From: Billgrantia pellis
Lineage (GTDB): Bacteria; Pseudomonadota; Gammaproteobacteria; Pseudomonadales; Halomonadaceae
DNA length: 64,000 nt
NCBI RefSeq assembly: GCF_008297955.1
Contig: NZ_VTPY01000008.1
Coordinates: 124,001 to 188,000 of the forward strand
Direction of reading: 5' to 3'
Shown here: in pieces, positions 18,502 through 27,046 of the stretch
How positions within the stretch are numbered: position 1 is the stretch's first letter
Layout of the letters: the number at the start of each line of letters is the position of its first letter
Program-made: the position numbers and the translations under genes
Notes under the pieces: generated by a model
Database searches by the model: none
What the model saw: only the letters and a program-made list of their open reading frames with translations
Told to the model about the DNA's origin: nothing

Positions 18502-19770
18502 ATGGCCCTGCTTCTGTTCCTGCTGTTGATCTCACTGTTCATCGTTGGTGTTCCCATCGCCTTCTCGCTTGGCCTGGCCTCCGCCGTCACCGTCTGGCAT
18601 GGCGATCTGATGCCGATGCTGGTCATTGCCCAGCAACTCATCGCCTCGGTGAATTCGTTCCCGCTCATGGCGATTCCCTTCTTCATTCTGGCGGGCTATC
18701 TGATGCAGGGAGGCGGCATTTCACAGCGCCTGGTCGACTTCTCCAATACCCTGGTCGGCAGCATGACGGGAGGCCTGGCGATGGTGGCTATCGTCACTTC
18801 GCTGTTCTTCGCGGCCATTTCAGGCTCAGGTGCCGCCACCACCGCGGCGATCGGTTCCATTCTGATTCCTGCCATGCTAACCAAGGGTTACCCCGGCAGC
18901 TACGCAGCTGCCAACCAAGCCGCCTCCGGGGCTCTTGGCGTGATTATTCCACCCAGTATCCCGCTGATTCTGTATGGCATCGCGGCCAATGTCTCCGTGG
19001 GCGACATGTTCATCGCCGGCATTCTGCCCGGCATTCTCGTCACCTTGACCTTGCTGGTCTTCGCCTATTTTTTCGCCAAGGCCAATGGCCTGGGCGGCAA
19101 CGAAAAGAGTACCTGGAAAGAGGTATTCCAGGCAGGACGCAAGGCCATCTTGGCCATTCTCATGCCGGTCATCATCCTCGGCGGCATCTACGGCGGCGTC
19201 TTCACCCCCACCGAAGCTGCGGTCATCGCGGTCGCCTACTCTTTCCTGGTGGGATTCGTGATCTATCGGGAAATCAAGCTGGCCAGCCTGGTCGACATCT
19301 TCAAGCAGGCCGCGGTCACCACGGCCGTGGTGCTAAGCATCATCGGCGCCGCTGGGCTCTACGGCCGTATTCTGCAAAGGCTGAGGGTGCCGGACATGAT
19401 CTCGCAATTCGTGATCTCGGCGATCGACAGCCCGCTGCTGTTCATCGTCCTGGCCAACCTCTTGCTGTTGTTTGCCGGTATGTTCATCGAAGCCGCCGCC
19501 GCCATTTTGATCTTCGTGCCGATCCTGCTGCCCATCGCCGTCAGCTTCGGCTTCGACCCCGTTCACTTCGGCATCATTATGGTGGTGAACCTGGCCATGG
19601 GTATGTTCACCCCACCGGTCGGCCTCAATCTTTTCGTGGCCTCGCAGATCACTCACATCGGTATCGCGCGCCTCACTTGGGCCGTCCTGCCCTTCGTAGG
19701 CATCGTGATGATCAACCTGTTGATCATCAGCCTGCTGCCCTTCCTGTCCACTTGGCTGCCTTCGCTGTAA
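18502..19770 (+). CDS. TRAP transporter large permease (DctM)
   Basis: This 422-residue integral membrane protein has the 11-13 helix DctM layout, which catalyses Na+-coupled uptake in the elevator-type mechanism. Typical segments are visible: FPLMAIPFFILAGYLMQGGGISQRLVDF near residue 53, AAISGSGAATTAAIGSI near 105, GALGVIIPPSIPLILYG near 137, and the second-repeat FTPPVGLNLFVASQIT near 371. AGGAGG lies 9-10 bp before the ATG. It completes a DctPQM set dedicated to the substrate metabolised by the three downstream enzymes. Confidence 0.9.
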   Translation: MALLLFLLLISLFIVGVPIAFSLGLASAVTVWHGDLMPMLVIAQQLIASVNSFPLMAIPFFILAGYLMQGGGISQRLVDFSNTLVGSMTGGLAMVAIVTSLFFAAISGSGAATTAAIGSILIPAMLTKGYPGSYAAANQAASGALGVIIPPSIPLILYGIAANVSVGDMFIAGILPGILVTLTLLVFAYFFAKANGLGGNEKSTWKEVFQAGRKAILAILMPVIILGGIYGGVFTPTEAAVIAVAYSFLVGFVIYREIKLASLVDIFKQAAVTTAVVLSIIGAAGLYGRILQRLRVPDMISQFVISAIDSPLLFIVLANLLLLFAGMFIEAAAAILIFVPILLPIAVSFGFDPVHFGIIMVVNLAMGMFTPPVGLNLFVASQITHIGIARLTWAVLPFVGIVMINLLIISLLPFLSTWLPSL

Positions 19771-19801
19771 GTCCTTTTCAAGCCTTTCAAGGAGAGAACC
19801 C

Positions 19802-20575
19802 ATGAGTGTCGTAGAAAGCCTGTCGCCACGCCCAGGTCTCCGCGTGCTGGTCACCGCCGGCGCCAATGGCATCGGTTTAGCCATCGCCCGGGCCTTCCAG
19901 GAAGCGGGCGCTCGCGTGCATGTCTGCGATATCGATACCCAGGCATTGGCTGTGTTGCCCGACGGCATCACTCACACCGTCGCCGATGTCAGCCGGGAAG
20001 CGGACGTCGTACGGCTCTTTCAGGAGGCTGTCCGCCTGGGTGGGCTCGACGTGGTGGTGAATAACGCCGGCATCGCCGGTCCCACCGCCGGCATCGACGA
20101 AATCGACGACAAGACCTGGGCCCACACCATCGACATCAACCTCAACGGCCAGTATCGGGTCGCCCACCGCGCCGCACCGCTGCTGCGTGACAGCCAGGGG
20201 CTGCTGCTCAACCTGGCCTCGGTGGCCGGCCGCCTGGGCTTCGCCTACCGCACCCCCTACGCCGCCAGCAAGTGGGGCGTGGTGGGCTTGACCAAGAGCC
20301 TCGCCTGTGAGCTCGGCCCCGAAGGGGTGCGGGTCAATGCCATTCTGCCCGGCATCGTGCGAGGACCGCGCATCGAGAAGGTCATCGAGGATCGCGCCGC
20401 CAAACGCGGGATAAGCTATGCCGAAATGGAGCAGGAAAACCTCGCCAAGGTTTCCATGCGACGCATGGTCGAGCCTACTGATATCGCGGCCATGGCGTTG
20501 TTCCTGTCCGCTCCGGGCGGCGCCAACATCTCGGGGCAGGCGCTGAGCGTATGCGCCAATGTCGAGTCCCTGTGA
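19802..20575 (+). CDS. SDR-family NAD(P)-dependent oxidoreductase
   Basis: This 257-residue classical short-chain dehydrogenase has the nucleotide loop TAGANGIG at residues 18-25, NNAGIAG near 84, catalytic Ser in the LASVAG strand near 140 and YAASK near residues 153-157. A C-terminal SGQALSVCANVESL is typical of 3-oxoacyl or 3-hydroxyacid SDRs. The acidic CDID after strand 2 suggests NAD+ rather than NADP+. It sits between the TRAP genes and a 3-hydroxyacyl-type dehydrogenase, with AAGGAGAG ahead of the ATG. It probably oxidises or isomerises a hydroxyl of the imported acid; the exact substrate is not visible. Confidence 0.82.
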   Translation: MSVVESLSPRPGLRVLVTAGANGIGLAIARAFQEAGARVHVCDIDTQALAVLPDGITHTVADVSREADVVRLFQEAVRLGGLDVVVNNAGIAGPTAGIDEIDDKTWAHTIDINLNGQYRVAHRAAPLLRDSQGLLLNLASVAGRLGFAYRTPYAASKWGVVGLTKSLACELGPEGVRVNAILPGIVRGPRIEKVIEDRAAKRGISYAEMEQENLAKVSMRRMVEPTDIAAMALFLSAPGGANISGQALSVCANVESL

Positions 20576-20593
20576 CCGGAATAGGAGTGCTCC

Positions 20594-21529
20594 ATGTCAA
20601 CCAAGATAGGTATCGTCGGCGCCGGCCTGATCGGCCGCGCTTGGGCCATCGTCTTCGCCCGGGCCGGCATGGCCGTTTCCCTCTACGATGTAGACGCCGG
20701 TGCCTTGGATAAGGCCCGCGAGGCCATCCGCCAGTCGCTCGTTGATCTAAAGCAGGCCGACCTGATTGAGGACATGGAAGCCACTCTGGCGCTTATCCAG
20801 ACGGAGAGCGATCTAGCGCAGGCCATGGCAGGCGCAGTGTACGTTCAGGAATGCGGCCCAGAGAATACCGAGGCCAAGCGGCGCATCTATTCCGCCCTGG
20901 AGGGGGTAGTGGCCGAAGATAGCGTGCTGGCCAGTTCCACCTCGGGCATCGCGGCCTCGCGCTTTACCGATCACCTGCGCCACCCGGAACGCTGCCTGGT
21001 CGCCCATCCGGTCAACCCGCCCTACCTGATCCCGCTGGTTGAGGTTGCCCCCACACCGTTCACCTCGGAGGCGGCCGTGAGCCGCACCGTGCACACCATG
21101 CATCAGGCCCAACAGGTACCGATCCTGGTTCGCAAGGAGATTCAGGGGTTTATCCTCAACCGCCTGCAAGGTGCCCTGCTCAACGAGGCGCTGCGCCTGT
21201 TTCGCGATGGCTACGTCTCCGCCGAGGACCTGGACAAGACCGTCAGGCACGGGCTGGGGCTGCGCTGGTCTTTCATGGGGCCCTTCGAGACCATCGACCT
21301 TAATGCGCCATCGGGCGTGGTCGACTACGGCCAACGCTACGGCCCCCTGTACCGCGACGTCGACCGTCAACGCGGTGACGACGATCCCTGGGATGAGGCG
21401 ACGCTGACCGCCCTGGATCGGGAGCGCCGCGAGCGGCTCCCCTCCTCCGATCTCGCCGAGCGCCAAGCCTGGCGCGATCGCCGGCTCATGGCGCTGATGG
21501 CCCATCAGCGCACTTTTTTCTCTTCCTGA
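20594..21529 (+). CDS. 3-hydroxyacyl-CoA dehydrogenase-family NAD-dependent dehydrogenase
   Basis: This 311-residue protein starts with the Rossmann motif IGIVGAGLIGRAWA (residues 5-18) and has the C-terminal helical domain of the family. ASSTSGIAASRF and VAHPVNPPYLIPLVEV contain the catalytic His-containing segment. This single-domain layout also covers carnitine dehydrogenase, lambda-crystallin/gulonate dehydrogenase and free-acid 3-hydroxy dehydrogenases, so a free hydroxyacid is as likely as a CoA ester. Next to a BKACE gene it would make the beta-keto acid that BKACE cleaves. It is spaced 18 bp after the SDR in the same operon. Confidence 0.85.
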   Translation: MSTKIGIVGAGLIGRAWAIVFARAGMAVSLYDVDAGALDKAREAIRQSLVDLKQADLIEDMEATLALIQTESDLAQAMAGAVYVQECGPENTEAKRRIYSALEGVVAEDSVLASSTSGIAASRFTDHLRHPERCLVAHPVNPPYLIPLVEVAPTPFTSEAAVSRTVHTMHQAQQVPILVRKEIQGFILNRLQGALLNEALRLFRDGYVSAEDLDKTVRHGLGLRWSFMGPFETIDLNAPSGVVDYGQRYGPLYRDVDRQRGDDDPWDEATLTALDRERRERLPSSDLAERQAWRDRRLMALMAHQRTFFSS

Positions 21530-21554
21530 ATTCAATCCACTCAGAGAGATTCCC

Positions 21555-22487
21555 ATGGCTACCCAACGCAAAGTCATTATCACCTGCGCCGTGACCGGCG
21601 CTATCCACACTCCCTCCATGTCCCCGCACCTGCCGGTCACGCCGGAAGAGATCGCCGAGGCCGGCATCGCCGCCGCCGAGGCGGGTGCCGCCATCTTGCA
21701 TCTCCACGCCCGCGATCCGAACAACGGCAAGCCCACCCAGGATCCCGCCGTCTTCGAGCGTTTCCTCCCCCGCCTCAAGGCCTCGACCGACGCGATCATC
21801 AACCTCACGACCGGGGGCAGCCCGCACATGACCGTGGAGGAGCGCATGCGGCCGGCCATGGAGTTCAAGCCGGAGCTCGCCTCGATGAACATGGGCTCGA
21901 TCAACTTCGGCCTGTTCCCCATGCTAAACCGCTACGATAGCTTCCAGCACGAGTGGGAGCGTGCCCACCTCGAGAACAGCCGCGACCTGGTGTTCAAAAA
22001 CACGTTCGCCGACATCGAAACGGCCATGACCCTCGGGGCCAAGAACGGTACCCGCTTCGAATGCGAATGCTACGACATCGGCCATCTCTACAACCTTCGC
22101 AATCTGATGGATCGCGGTATCGTAGGTGGGCGTGTGTTCGTGCAGAGCGTGTTCGGCATCCTCGGTGGGATCGGCCCCCATCCGGAGGACGTGGTGCACA
22201 TGCGCCGCACCGCCGACCGGCTGTTTGGCGATGCTTACGAATGGTCAGTGCTCGGTGCCGGCAGCAACCAGATGCGCATTGCCGCGCAGTCCGCAGCCAT
22301 GGGCGGCCATGTCCGAGTGGGCCTAGAGGATTCCCTGTGGCTCGCACCGGGCAAGCTAGCCGAGAGCAATGCCAGCCAGGTGGCCAAAGTACGTGACATT
22401 CTCGAAGGTCTCTCCTTAGAGATTGCGACCCCCGATGAAGCACGTGACATGTTGCAGCTGAAAGGCGCCGACAAGGTCGGCTTCTAA
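21555..22487 (+). CDS. Beta-keto acid cleavage enzyme (BKACE / Kce family)
   Basis: This 310-residue zinc-dependent TIM-barrel enzyme has the ILHLHARDP motif (His49 and His51 as metal ligands), preceded by TCAVTGAIHTPSMSPHLPVTP and followed by INLTTGG near residue 83. ASMNMGSINFG and FGILGGIG segments complete the fold. BKACE enzymes condense a beta-keto acid with acetyl-CoA and release acetoacetate plus a new CoA ester; Kce in lysine fermentation and dehydrocarnitine cleavage are known cases. Here the upstream dehydrogenase would provide the keto acid. Substrate specificity varies widely in the family and cannot be assigned. Confidence 0.88.
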   Translation: MATQRKVIITCAVTGAIHTPSMSPHLPVTPEEIAEAGIAAAEAGAAILHLHARDPNNGKPTQDPAVFERFLPRLKASTDAIINLTTGGSPHMTVEERMRPAMEFKPELASMNMGSINFGLFPMLNRYDSFQHEWERAHLENSRDLVFKNTFADIETAMTLGAKNGTRFECECYDIGHLYNLRNLMDRGIVGGRVFVQSVFGILGGIGPHPEDVVHMRRTADRLFGDAYEWSVLGAGSNQMRIAAQSAAMGGHVRVGLEDSLWLAPGKLAESNASQVAKVRDILEGLSLEIATPDEARDMLQLKGADKVGF

Positions 22488-22491
22488 GGCA

Positions 22492-22721
22492 AAGATCTAT
22501 TTGAAACGTGAGGTCACCGTTTGGCCGGGTGCGGTGCTGCGCGGCGACAATGATCCGATCACCGTAGGCGAAGGCAGCCCTTCAGCATGACTGTGTCGTG
22601 GATGCCCGCCCAAGTCAGGGATCACCGACGAGAAAGCCCGGTCGGCGCTGGACAACAGCCGCGTCTATGTGAAGAGATCGCCAAGTATCGCTCCCTGGAG
22701 CGGATCGAGCCGACATCCTAG
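22492..22721 (+). pseudogene. Decayed gamma-carbonic-anhydrase-family gene
   Basis: From 22,498 the + strand reads YLKREVTVWPGAVLRGDNDP..VGEGS, the start of the left-handed beta-helix of the YrdA/PaaY/CaiE family. The frame then shifts to QHDCVVDA. Most of the middle is missing, and a typical C-terminal helix (DEKARSALDNSRVYVK, then IAKYRSLERIEP after another shift) ends at a TAG at 22,719-22,721. No start codon remains. At least two frameshifts and an internal deletion separate recognisable pieces. CaiE-type proteins often accompany carnitine-like operons, so this was probably the last enzyme gene of the operon. Confidence 0.7.
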
Positions 22722-22755
22722 ACACTACCCAGCCAACTCGACGCTACGAGAATCG

Positions 22756-23775
22756 ATGAAAAGAAAATCCGTTACCTCACGCGATGTCGCCAAGCTGGCC
22801 GGCGTCTCGCAATCCGCTGTCAGCCGCACCTTCTCTCCTAACGCCAAGGTCTCGGAGAGGACACGCAAGAAGGTAATGGACGCCTCCCGCGAGCTGGGCT
22901 ATCGACCGAATACGATAGCCCGCTCGCTCATTACCCGCTCGAGCCGCACCATCGCCGTGGTGACGTATAGTCTGCAGAACCCTTTCTACAGCTCCATGCT
23001 GGAGCAGGCCTCACGCTTCTTTCAGCAACAGGGCTACCATCTGCTGCTGTTCTTCGCTCCATCGAGTGGCGACTTCGATGCGGTACTCGACGACATCATC
23101 AGAAGCCAGGTGGAGGGCGTGCTCATGCTAGCCCTCACCATGAACGAACAGCAGGCACACCTGGTGGCCGACTTCGGCATTCCCATGGTCATTATCAATC
23201 GCACCGTCAACGACTCGGGCATCAGTCAGGTCAGCAGCGACAACTTCCAGGGCGGATACTGGGCCGGCAGATACCTGACTTCGCTGGGGCATCGTCGCAT
23301 CGCCTATCTGGCAGGGCTGCCTGACTCCTCGACCGAGAAGCAGCGTCGCTCCGGTTTTCTCGAAGGGCTGGCCTCGATGCAAGCCTCATGTCATGCAGTT
23401 GACGTTGGCAATTACCGCTACGAGGATGCTTGCCAGGCCACACGTCGGTTGTTCGCCGATTCGCATCCTCCCGACGCCCTCTTCGCGGCTAACGACCTCA
23501 TGGCTATCGCTGCCATGGAGATCCTCCGCCACGAATACTGCATGAAGATTCCTGAGGACGTTTCGATCATCGGGTTTGACGACGTCCCCATGGCCTCCTG
23601 GCCGAGCCACTCCCTTACCACTCTGCAACAGCCCGTGGACACCATGGTCATGCGTGCCACCGAGTTGCTGCTGGAACAGATCGCCCAGCCAGGCACGCCG
23701 CCGGAGCACATCACGCTGCCCGTTACGCCAATACTACGTAACAGCACGAGGCGCCAGAGCGATCCCCGGCGATGA
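22756..23775 (+). CDS. LacI-family transcriptional regulator
   Basis: This 339-residue repressor has an N-terminal helix-turn-helix (VTSRDVAKLAGVSQSAVSRTF, about residues 5-25, with hinge helix to residue 60) and a periplasmic-binding-protein-like sensor domain (FYSSMLEQASRFFQQQGYHLL through SIIGFDDVPMASW). The ATG at 22,756 puts the HTH at the usual place; upstream in-frame codons overlap the carbonic anhydrase remnant. It closes the DctPQM-SDR-dehydrogenase-BKACE operon and probably represses it through the central-CG palindrome at 16,778-16,791, with the imported acid or a product as inducer (inference). Confidence 0.88.
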   Translation: MKRKSVTSRDVAKLAGVSQSAVSRTFSPNAKVSERTRKKVMDASRELGYRPNTIARSLITRSSRTIAVVTYSLQNPFYSSMLEQASRFFQQQGYHLLLFFAPSSGDFDAVLDDIIRSQVEGVLMLALTMNEQQAHLVADFGIPMVIINRTVNDSGISQVSSDNFQGGYWAGRYLTSLGHRRIAYLAGLPDSSTEKQRRSGFLEGLASMQASCHAVDVGNYRYEDACQATRRLFADSHPPDALFAANDLMAIAAMEILRHEYCMKIPEDVSIIGFDDVPMASWPSHSLTTLQQPVDTMVMRATELLLEQIAQPGTPPEHITLPVTPILRNSTRRQSDPRR

Positions 23776-23857
23776 AAGGACCAGAGCGCGGCCTGGCTCG
23801 CCAGGCCGCCAGCGTACTGCTATGGATTACGGTGACGACTCTAGGGAGGACTGTGCG

Positions 23858-24103
23858 ATGACCCGGCATGAAAGAACCGTGATGGCCTTCGACGAACAAG
23901 GCCGCGAGTACATGATCGATATGTTCGTCAACCCCCGCGAGCTCAGCGAAGTGCAGCATGAGGGCGCCGTTCAAGGCACATCCGCCTTACGTACCCACGA
24001 TGGCCACGACGTAACCTACCTTGGCAACGGCGAGTTCATGGTCATGGTGCCCGGCGAGGAAGGCGGCGTTACCGTCAGGACCGACGATTCCGAGTTCGCT
24101 TGA
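23858..24103 (+). CDS. Small hypothetical protein
   Basis: This 81-residue acidic soluble protein is preceded by a good GGGAGGA site 8 bp from the ATG. No known domain is recognised. Predicted beta strands (ERTVMAFDEQGREYMIDMF, HDVTYLGNGEFMVMV, GGVTVRTDD) suggest a small beta-barrel or sheet. It is convergent with the PNPOx fusion gene, 8 bp from its stop. Codon use resembles its neighbours, so it is likely a real gene of unknown role. Confidence 0.6.
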   Translation: MTRHERTVMAFDEQGREYMIDMFVNPRELSEVQHEGAVQGTSALRTHDGHDVTYLGNGEFMVMVPGEEGGVTVRTDDSEFA

Positions 24104-24111
24104 GGCGACAT

Positions 24112-26199
24112 CTACCCGGCCAACGTTATGACCAGGGGCGCTTCAGCGGCGGGAACCGCGCAGCACAGCAGCACCTCGCCTTCCGCGGCCGCCGCCAGCG
24201 GCGGCACGGGGTAGTGCACCTCACCGGACACCAGGCGCAGCGCGCAGCTCCCACAACGCCCTACCCGGCAGCTGGACAACGGCGCAAGCCCTGCCTGCTC
24301 GGCCAGATCCAGCAAGGTGCCTTGCGTTGGCGTCCATTCGACGACGGCCTGCGCCAGGTGTGATTCATCCTGTCTCGTGGAGGCCGATATAAACGTGACC
24401 CGGGCATGCGAAGGCAACGCTTGCTGCGCAGCCGCGGCCAGTGCCTGCGCCTCGGTGGACTCAAGCGAACCGCGCCCGAAGAACTCATGGTGCAGGTACT
24501 CACGGGGCATACCGAGCGCCAGCAATGCCGCATACTGTGCTCGCATGAACCCCTCCGACCCACAGAGGTAGACCTGGCTGCGGGTCATGTCCGGCAACCA
24601 GGCCGAGAGCGATGCCAGCGTCAATCGTCCTCGCGAATGATACGTCTTGCCCAATACATCCTCCGGCGTGGGGCGCGTGTAGACGATATGCAGGCGCAGC
24701 CAGGGATACCTGTCAGCCCACGCCTTCAGCACCTCCGCGAAGGCCTGTTCCCGTCCGGTGCGCGCGCTGTGGATAAAGAACACCTCATCAGGCGGCGCCT
24801 CTCCGGCGTCGGCACGCTGCACGATGGTTTCCAGCATGGCGATCATCGGGGTGATGCCCACGCCGGACGACACCAACACGATGGCATTCGAGCGCTCGCG
24901 CAGCGTGAAGTCTCCCGCCGGCGGTAGCGCCTCGAGCACATCCCCCACCGTGTACTCGTCATGCAGGAGGCGGGAGACCGTTCCGTACTCTTCGCGCTTG
25001 ACCGAGATCCGGTAACGCGACGCCCGCTCATGCCATGCGGCGGAGAGGCTGTAACTGCGCGTCAGCTTGGCCTGCCCCGATGGCGAATGCCCGGCCCGGG
25101 AGGCAAGGCGCACGGTGAGAAACTGCCCGGCCGTATAGGGCACCAGCGGAAGGTCATCCGTGGCCAGTGGCTCGAGATAGAAAGAGGTAATGACGTCACT
25201 CTCCCTGACCTTGTCGGCAATCCGCAGGCGGCGGTAGGCGTTCCCGGGCGCCTCCTTGGGCCAGTTGCCCGTCTGCGCCAGCGAGGGAGAGCGCTCGATC
25301 AGCCGCCCTCGCGTGGGCAGGGCGTTTTCGACATACCAGACCTGCTCCGGCACGACATCCACGATGCGCTCGGCCCCCTCGACCAGCGACGCGCGCCGAG
25401 GGTCCCAGTCGATCCGCCCGCGGCCTTGCAGCACCAGGGCTTGCCCGGTCTCGAAGTCGGGAATGAAAAGGCTGACCCGCGGGTCCTGCTCGATGTTGCC
25501 CAAGGTATTGAAGAAACGATTCCCCCGAAAATCCGGAAACGACAGGCTTCCGTCCGCGTTCAAGTGCAAGAAACCCGGCTTGCCACCGCGATGGGAGATA
25601 TCCACGCCATGGTGGGAATCCCCCAGTTCGCCTGCCCGGGTGGCGATGAAGAAGGTATCGGCCTGGACCAGCATGGCCCGGCTGGCACGGGAGGCGATCG
25701 ATACCTGCCGGGCAATGGGAGGCGCATCCTGCCCCGCCTGCCAGTCCACCTCGCGCAGCTGTATGTACTGTGGGCAGTTGCCGAAACTCTGATCGACCGA
25801 GACCCGTATGCCCTTGGCATCACGGGAACGCACCGTGCCATTCAACCGATTACGGCGACGGCTGGTCATCTCGAGCCCAAGCAGCCCCAGCCTTGCCCCG
25901 GGCTCCAGTGAAAGCTCCAGGGCATCCGCCAGCGGTGGCACTTGGCGAATCAGCAGTTCGCTGGGCGTCGCCGTACACAGCTGCCCCGGGGCACCGAAGG
26001 TCACCGCCGCCCACGGCCAGCCCTGCCGGTCCAGCGCCCCCATAAACAGCACCGGCAGCGTGTTAAAGAACTCGACGTGCTGATCGGGCATTGCAGCACG
26101 TACGAAGGCAGACACCCGCTGCACATAGGCGTCAGGCACGCCGGCACGCTGCTGTACCCTGCGCTCGCCTTCATGAAAAACCTGCCGGTTCGCTGTCAT
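24112..26199 (-). CDS. PNPOx-like / FNR-type reductase / 2Fe-2S ferredoxin fusion
   Basis: This 695-residue three-module flavoprotein has an N-terminal split-barrel PNPOx-like domain (about residues 40-300). It is followed by a ferredoxin-reductase FAD/NAD(P)H unit (about 330-590; RSYSLSAAW for FAD and IVLVSSGVGITPMIAML for the pyridine nucleotide), and a C-terminal plant-type 2Fe-2S domain with CRVGRCGSC and a last Cys in LLCCAVP. The layout implies electrons passing from NAD(P)H through FAD and the cluster to a flavin or an acceptor in the barrel domain. The natural substrate is unknown. A GST gene ends 29 bp upstream on the same strand, suggesting a shared role in electrophile or redox stress. 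Confidence 0.85.
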   Translation of the reverse strand: MTANRQVFHEGERRVQQRAGVPDAYVQRVSAFVRAAMPDQHVEFFNTLPVLFMGALDRQGWPWAAVTFGAPGQLCTATPSELLIRQVPPLADALELSLEPGARLGLLGLEMTSRRRNRLNGTVRSRDAKGIRVSVDQSFGNCPQYIQLREVDWQAGQDAPPIARQVSIASRASRAMLVQADTFFIATRAGELGDSHHGVDISHRGGKPGFLHLNADGSLSFPDFRGNRFFNTLGNIEQDPRVSLFIPDFETGQALVLQGRGRIDWDPRRASLVEGAERIVDVVPEQVWYVENALPTRGRLIERSPSLAQTGNWPKEAPGNAYRRLRIADKVRESDVITSFYLEPLATDDLPLVPYTAGQFLTVRLASRAGHSPSGQAKLTRSYSLSAAWHERASRYRISVKREEYGTVSRLLHDEYTVGDVLEALPPAGDFTLRERSNAIVLVSSGVGITPMIAMLETIVQRADAGEAPPDEVFFIHSARTGREQAFAEVLKAWADRYPWLRLHIVYTRPTPEDVLGKTYHSRGRLTLASLSAWLPDMTRSQVYLCGSEGFMRAQYAALLALGMPREYLHHEFFGRGSLESTEAQALAAAAQQALPSHARVTFISASTRQDESHLAQAVVEWTPTQGTLLDLAEQAGLAPLSSCRVGRCGSCALRLVSGEVHYPVPPLAAAAEGEVLLCCAVPAAEAPLVITLAG

Positions 26200-26228
26200 G
26201 GGGTTTTCCTCCAGTCGTCGCCGTTCGG

Positions 26229-26888
26229 TCAGGCCAGTGCCGGGCTGCGCACCATGCCGACGAAACCGGGCTGCGCCTCGATGCGCTCGAGCCAGGCGAG
26301 AATGGCCGGATATTCCTTCAGGCTGACCCCACCCTCCGGGGCGTGGGCGATATAGCTGTAGCCCGCCACGTCCGCCAGGGTGATCGCGCTCCCGGCCAGG
26401 TATTCTTGCCCGCCGAGGTGTTTTTCCATGACCGAGAAGAGCGCATGCGCGCGGGCAATCGCCTGCTCGTGATCCAGCGGCACGTTGAAGAGCGTTACCA
26501 GGCGAGCGGCACAGGGCCCCGCGGCAATCTCGCCAGCGGCGACGGACAACCAGCGCTGTACCTGCGCGGCCGCGAGCGGCTCCGTGGGCAGCCAGCGGTC
26601 GTGCGCGTCATACCGCCGGGCCAGATAAACCAGAATGGCGTTGGAATCGCTGAGAAACTCGCCGTTGTCCTCGATCGCGGGCACCTGGCCGAACGGGCTG
26701 ATTTTTAGGAACTTGGCCGACTTGTGCGCGCCGTTGGCCATATCGACATCGACCGTCTCATAGGGCAGCTCGAGCAGCGCAAGCATCAGTTCGACGCGAT
26801 GGCAATGGCCGGACTTGGGGTTGCGAAACAGGCGGATCGGTGCGGCGTCACGTGGAAAGCGCGCATTTACGGTAGTGGGCGTTGGCAT
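26229..26888 (-). CDS. Glutathione S-transferase family protein
   Basis: This 219-residue two-domain protein has a thioredoxin-like N-domain (IRLFRNPKSGHCHRVELMLALLELPYETVDVD, then the cis-Pro GQVPAIEDNGEFLSDSNAILVYLA near residue 73) and an all-helical C-domain (SAITLADVAGYSYIAHAPEGGV). The Ser in KSGHCHRV is the likely thiolate-activating position. GSTs conjugate glutathione or act as reductases. It is the first gene of a two-gene unit with the PNPOx/FNR fusion, and divergent from a LysR regulator 158 bp away that may control it. Confidence 0.88.
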   Translation of the reverse strand: MPTPTTVNARFPRDAAPIRLFRNPKSGHCHRVELMLALLELPYETVDVDMANGAHKSAKFLKISPFGQVPAIEDNGEFLSDSNAILVYLARRYDAHDRWLPTEPLAAAQVQRWLSVAAGEIAAGPCAARLVTLFNVPLDHEQAIARAHALFSVMEKHLGGQEYLAGSAITLADVAGYSYIAHAPEGGVSLKEYPAILAWLERIEAQPGFVGMVRSPALA

Positions 26889-27046
26889 CGCAAGACTCCT
26901 GCTGGCAATGGCATGACGTGTCGTGAAGAGCCACGACGGCGGAACGTCACCAGACTAATCTTTGCGCCTTTTCACTAGAATCCTCGTGATTTGCAATTCA
27001 TTATTCCATCAAATGTCACCAATCGACGCCGATCGGAAATCCCTTC

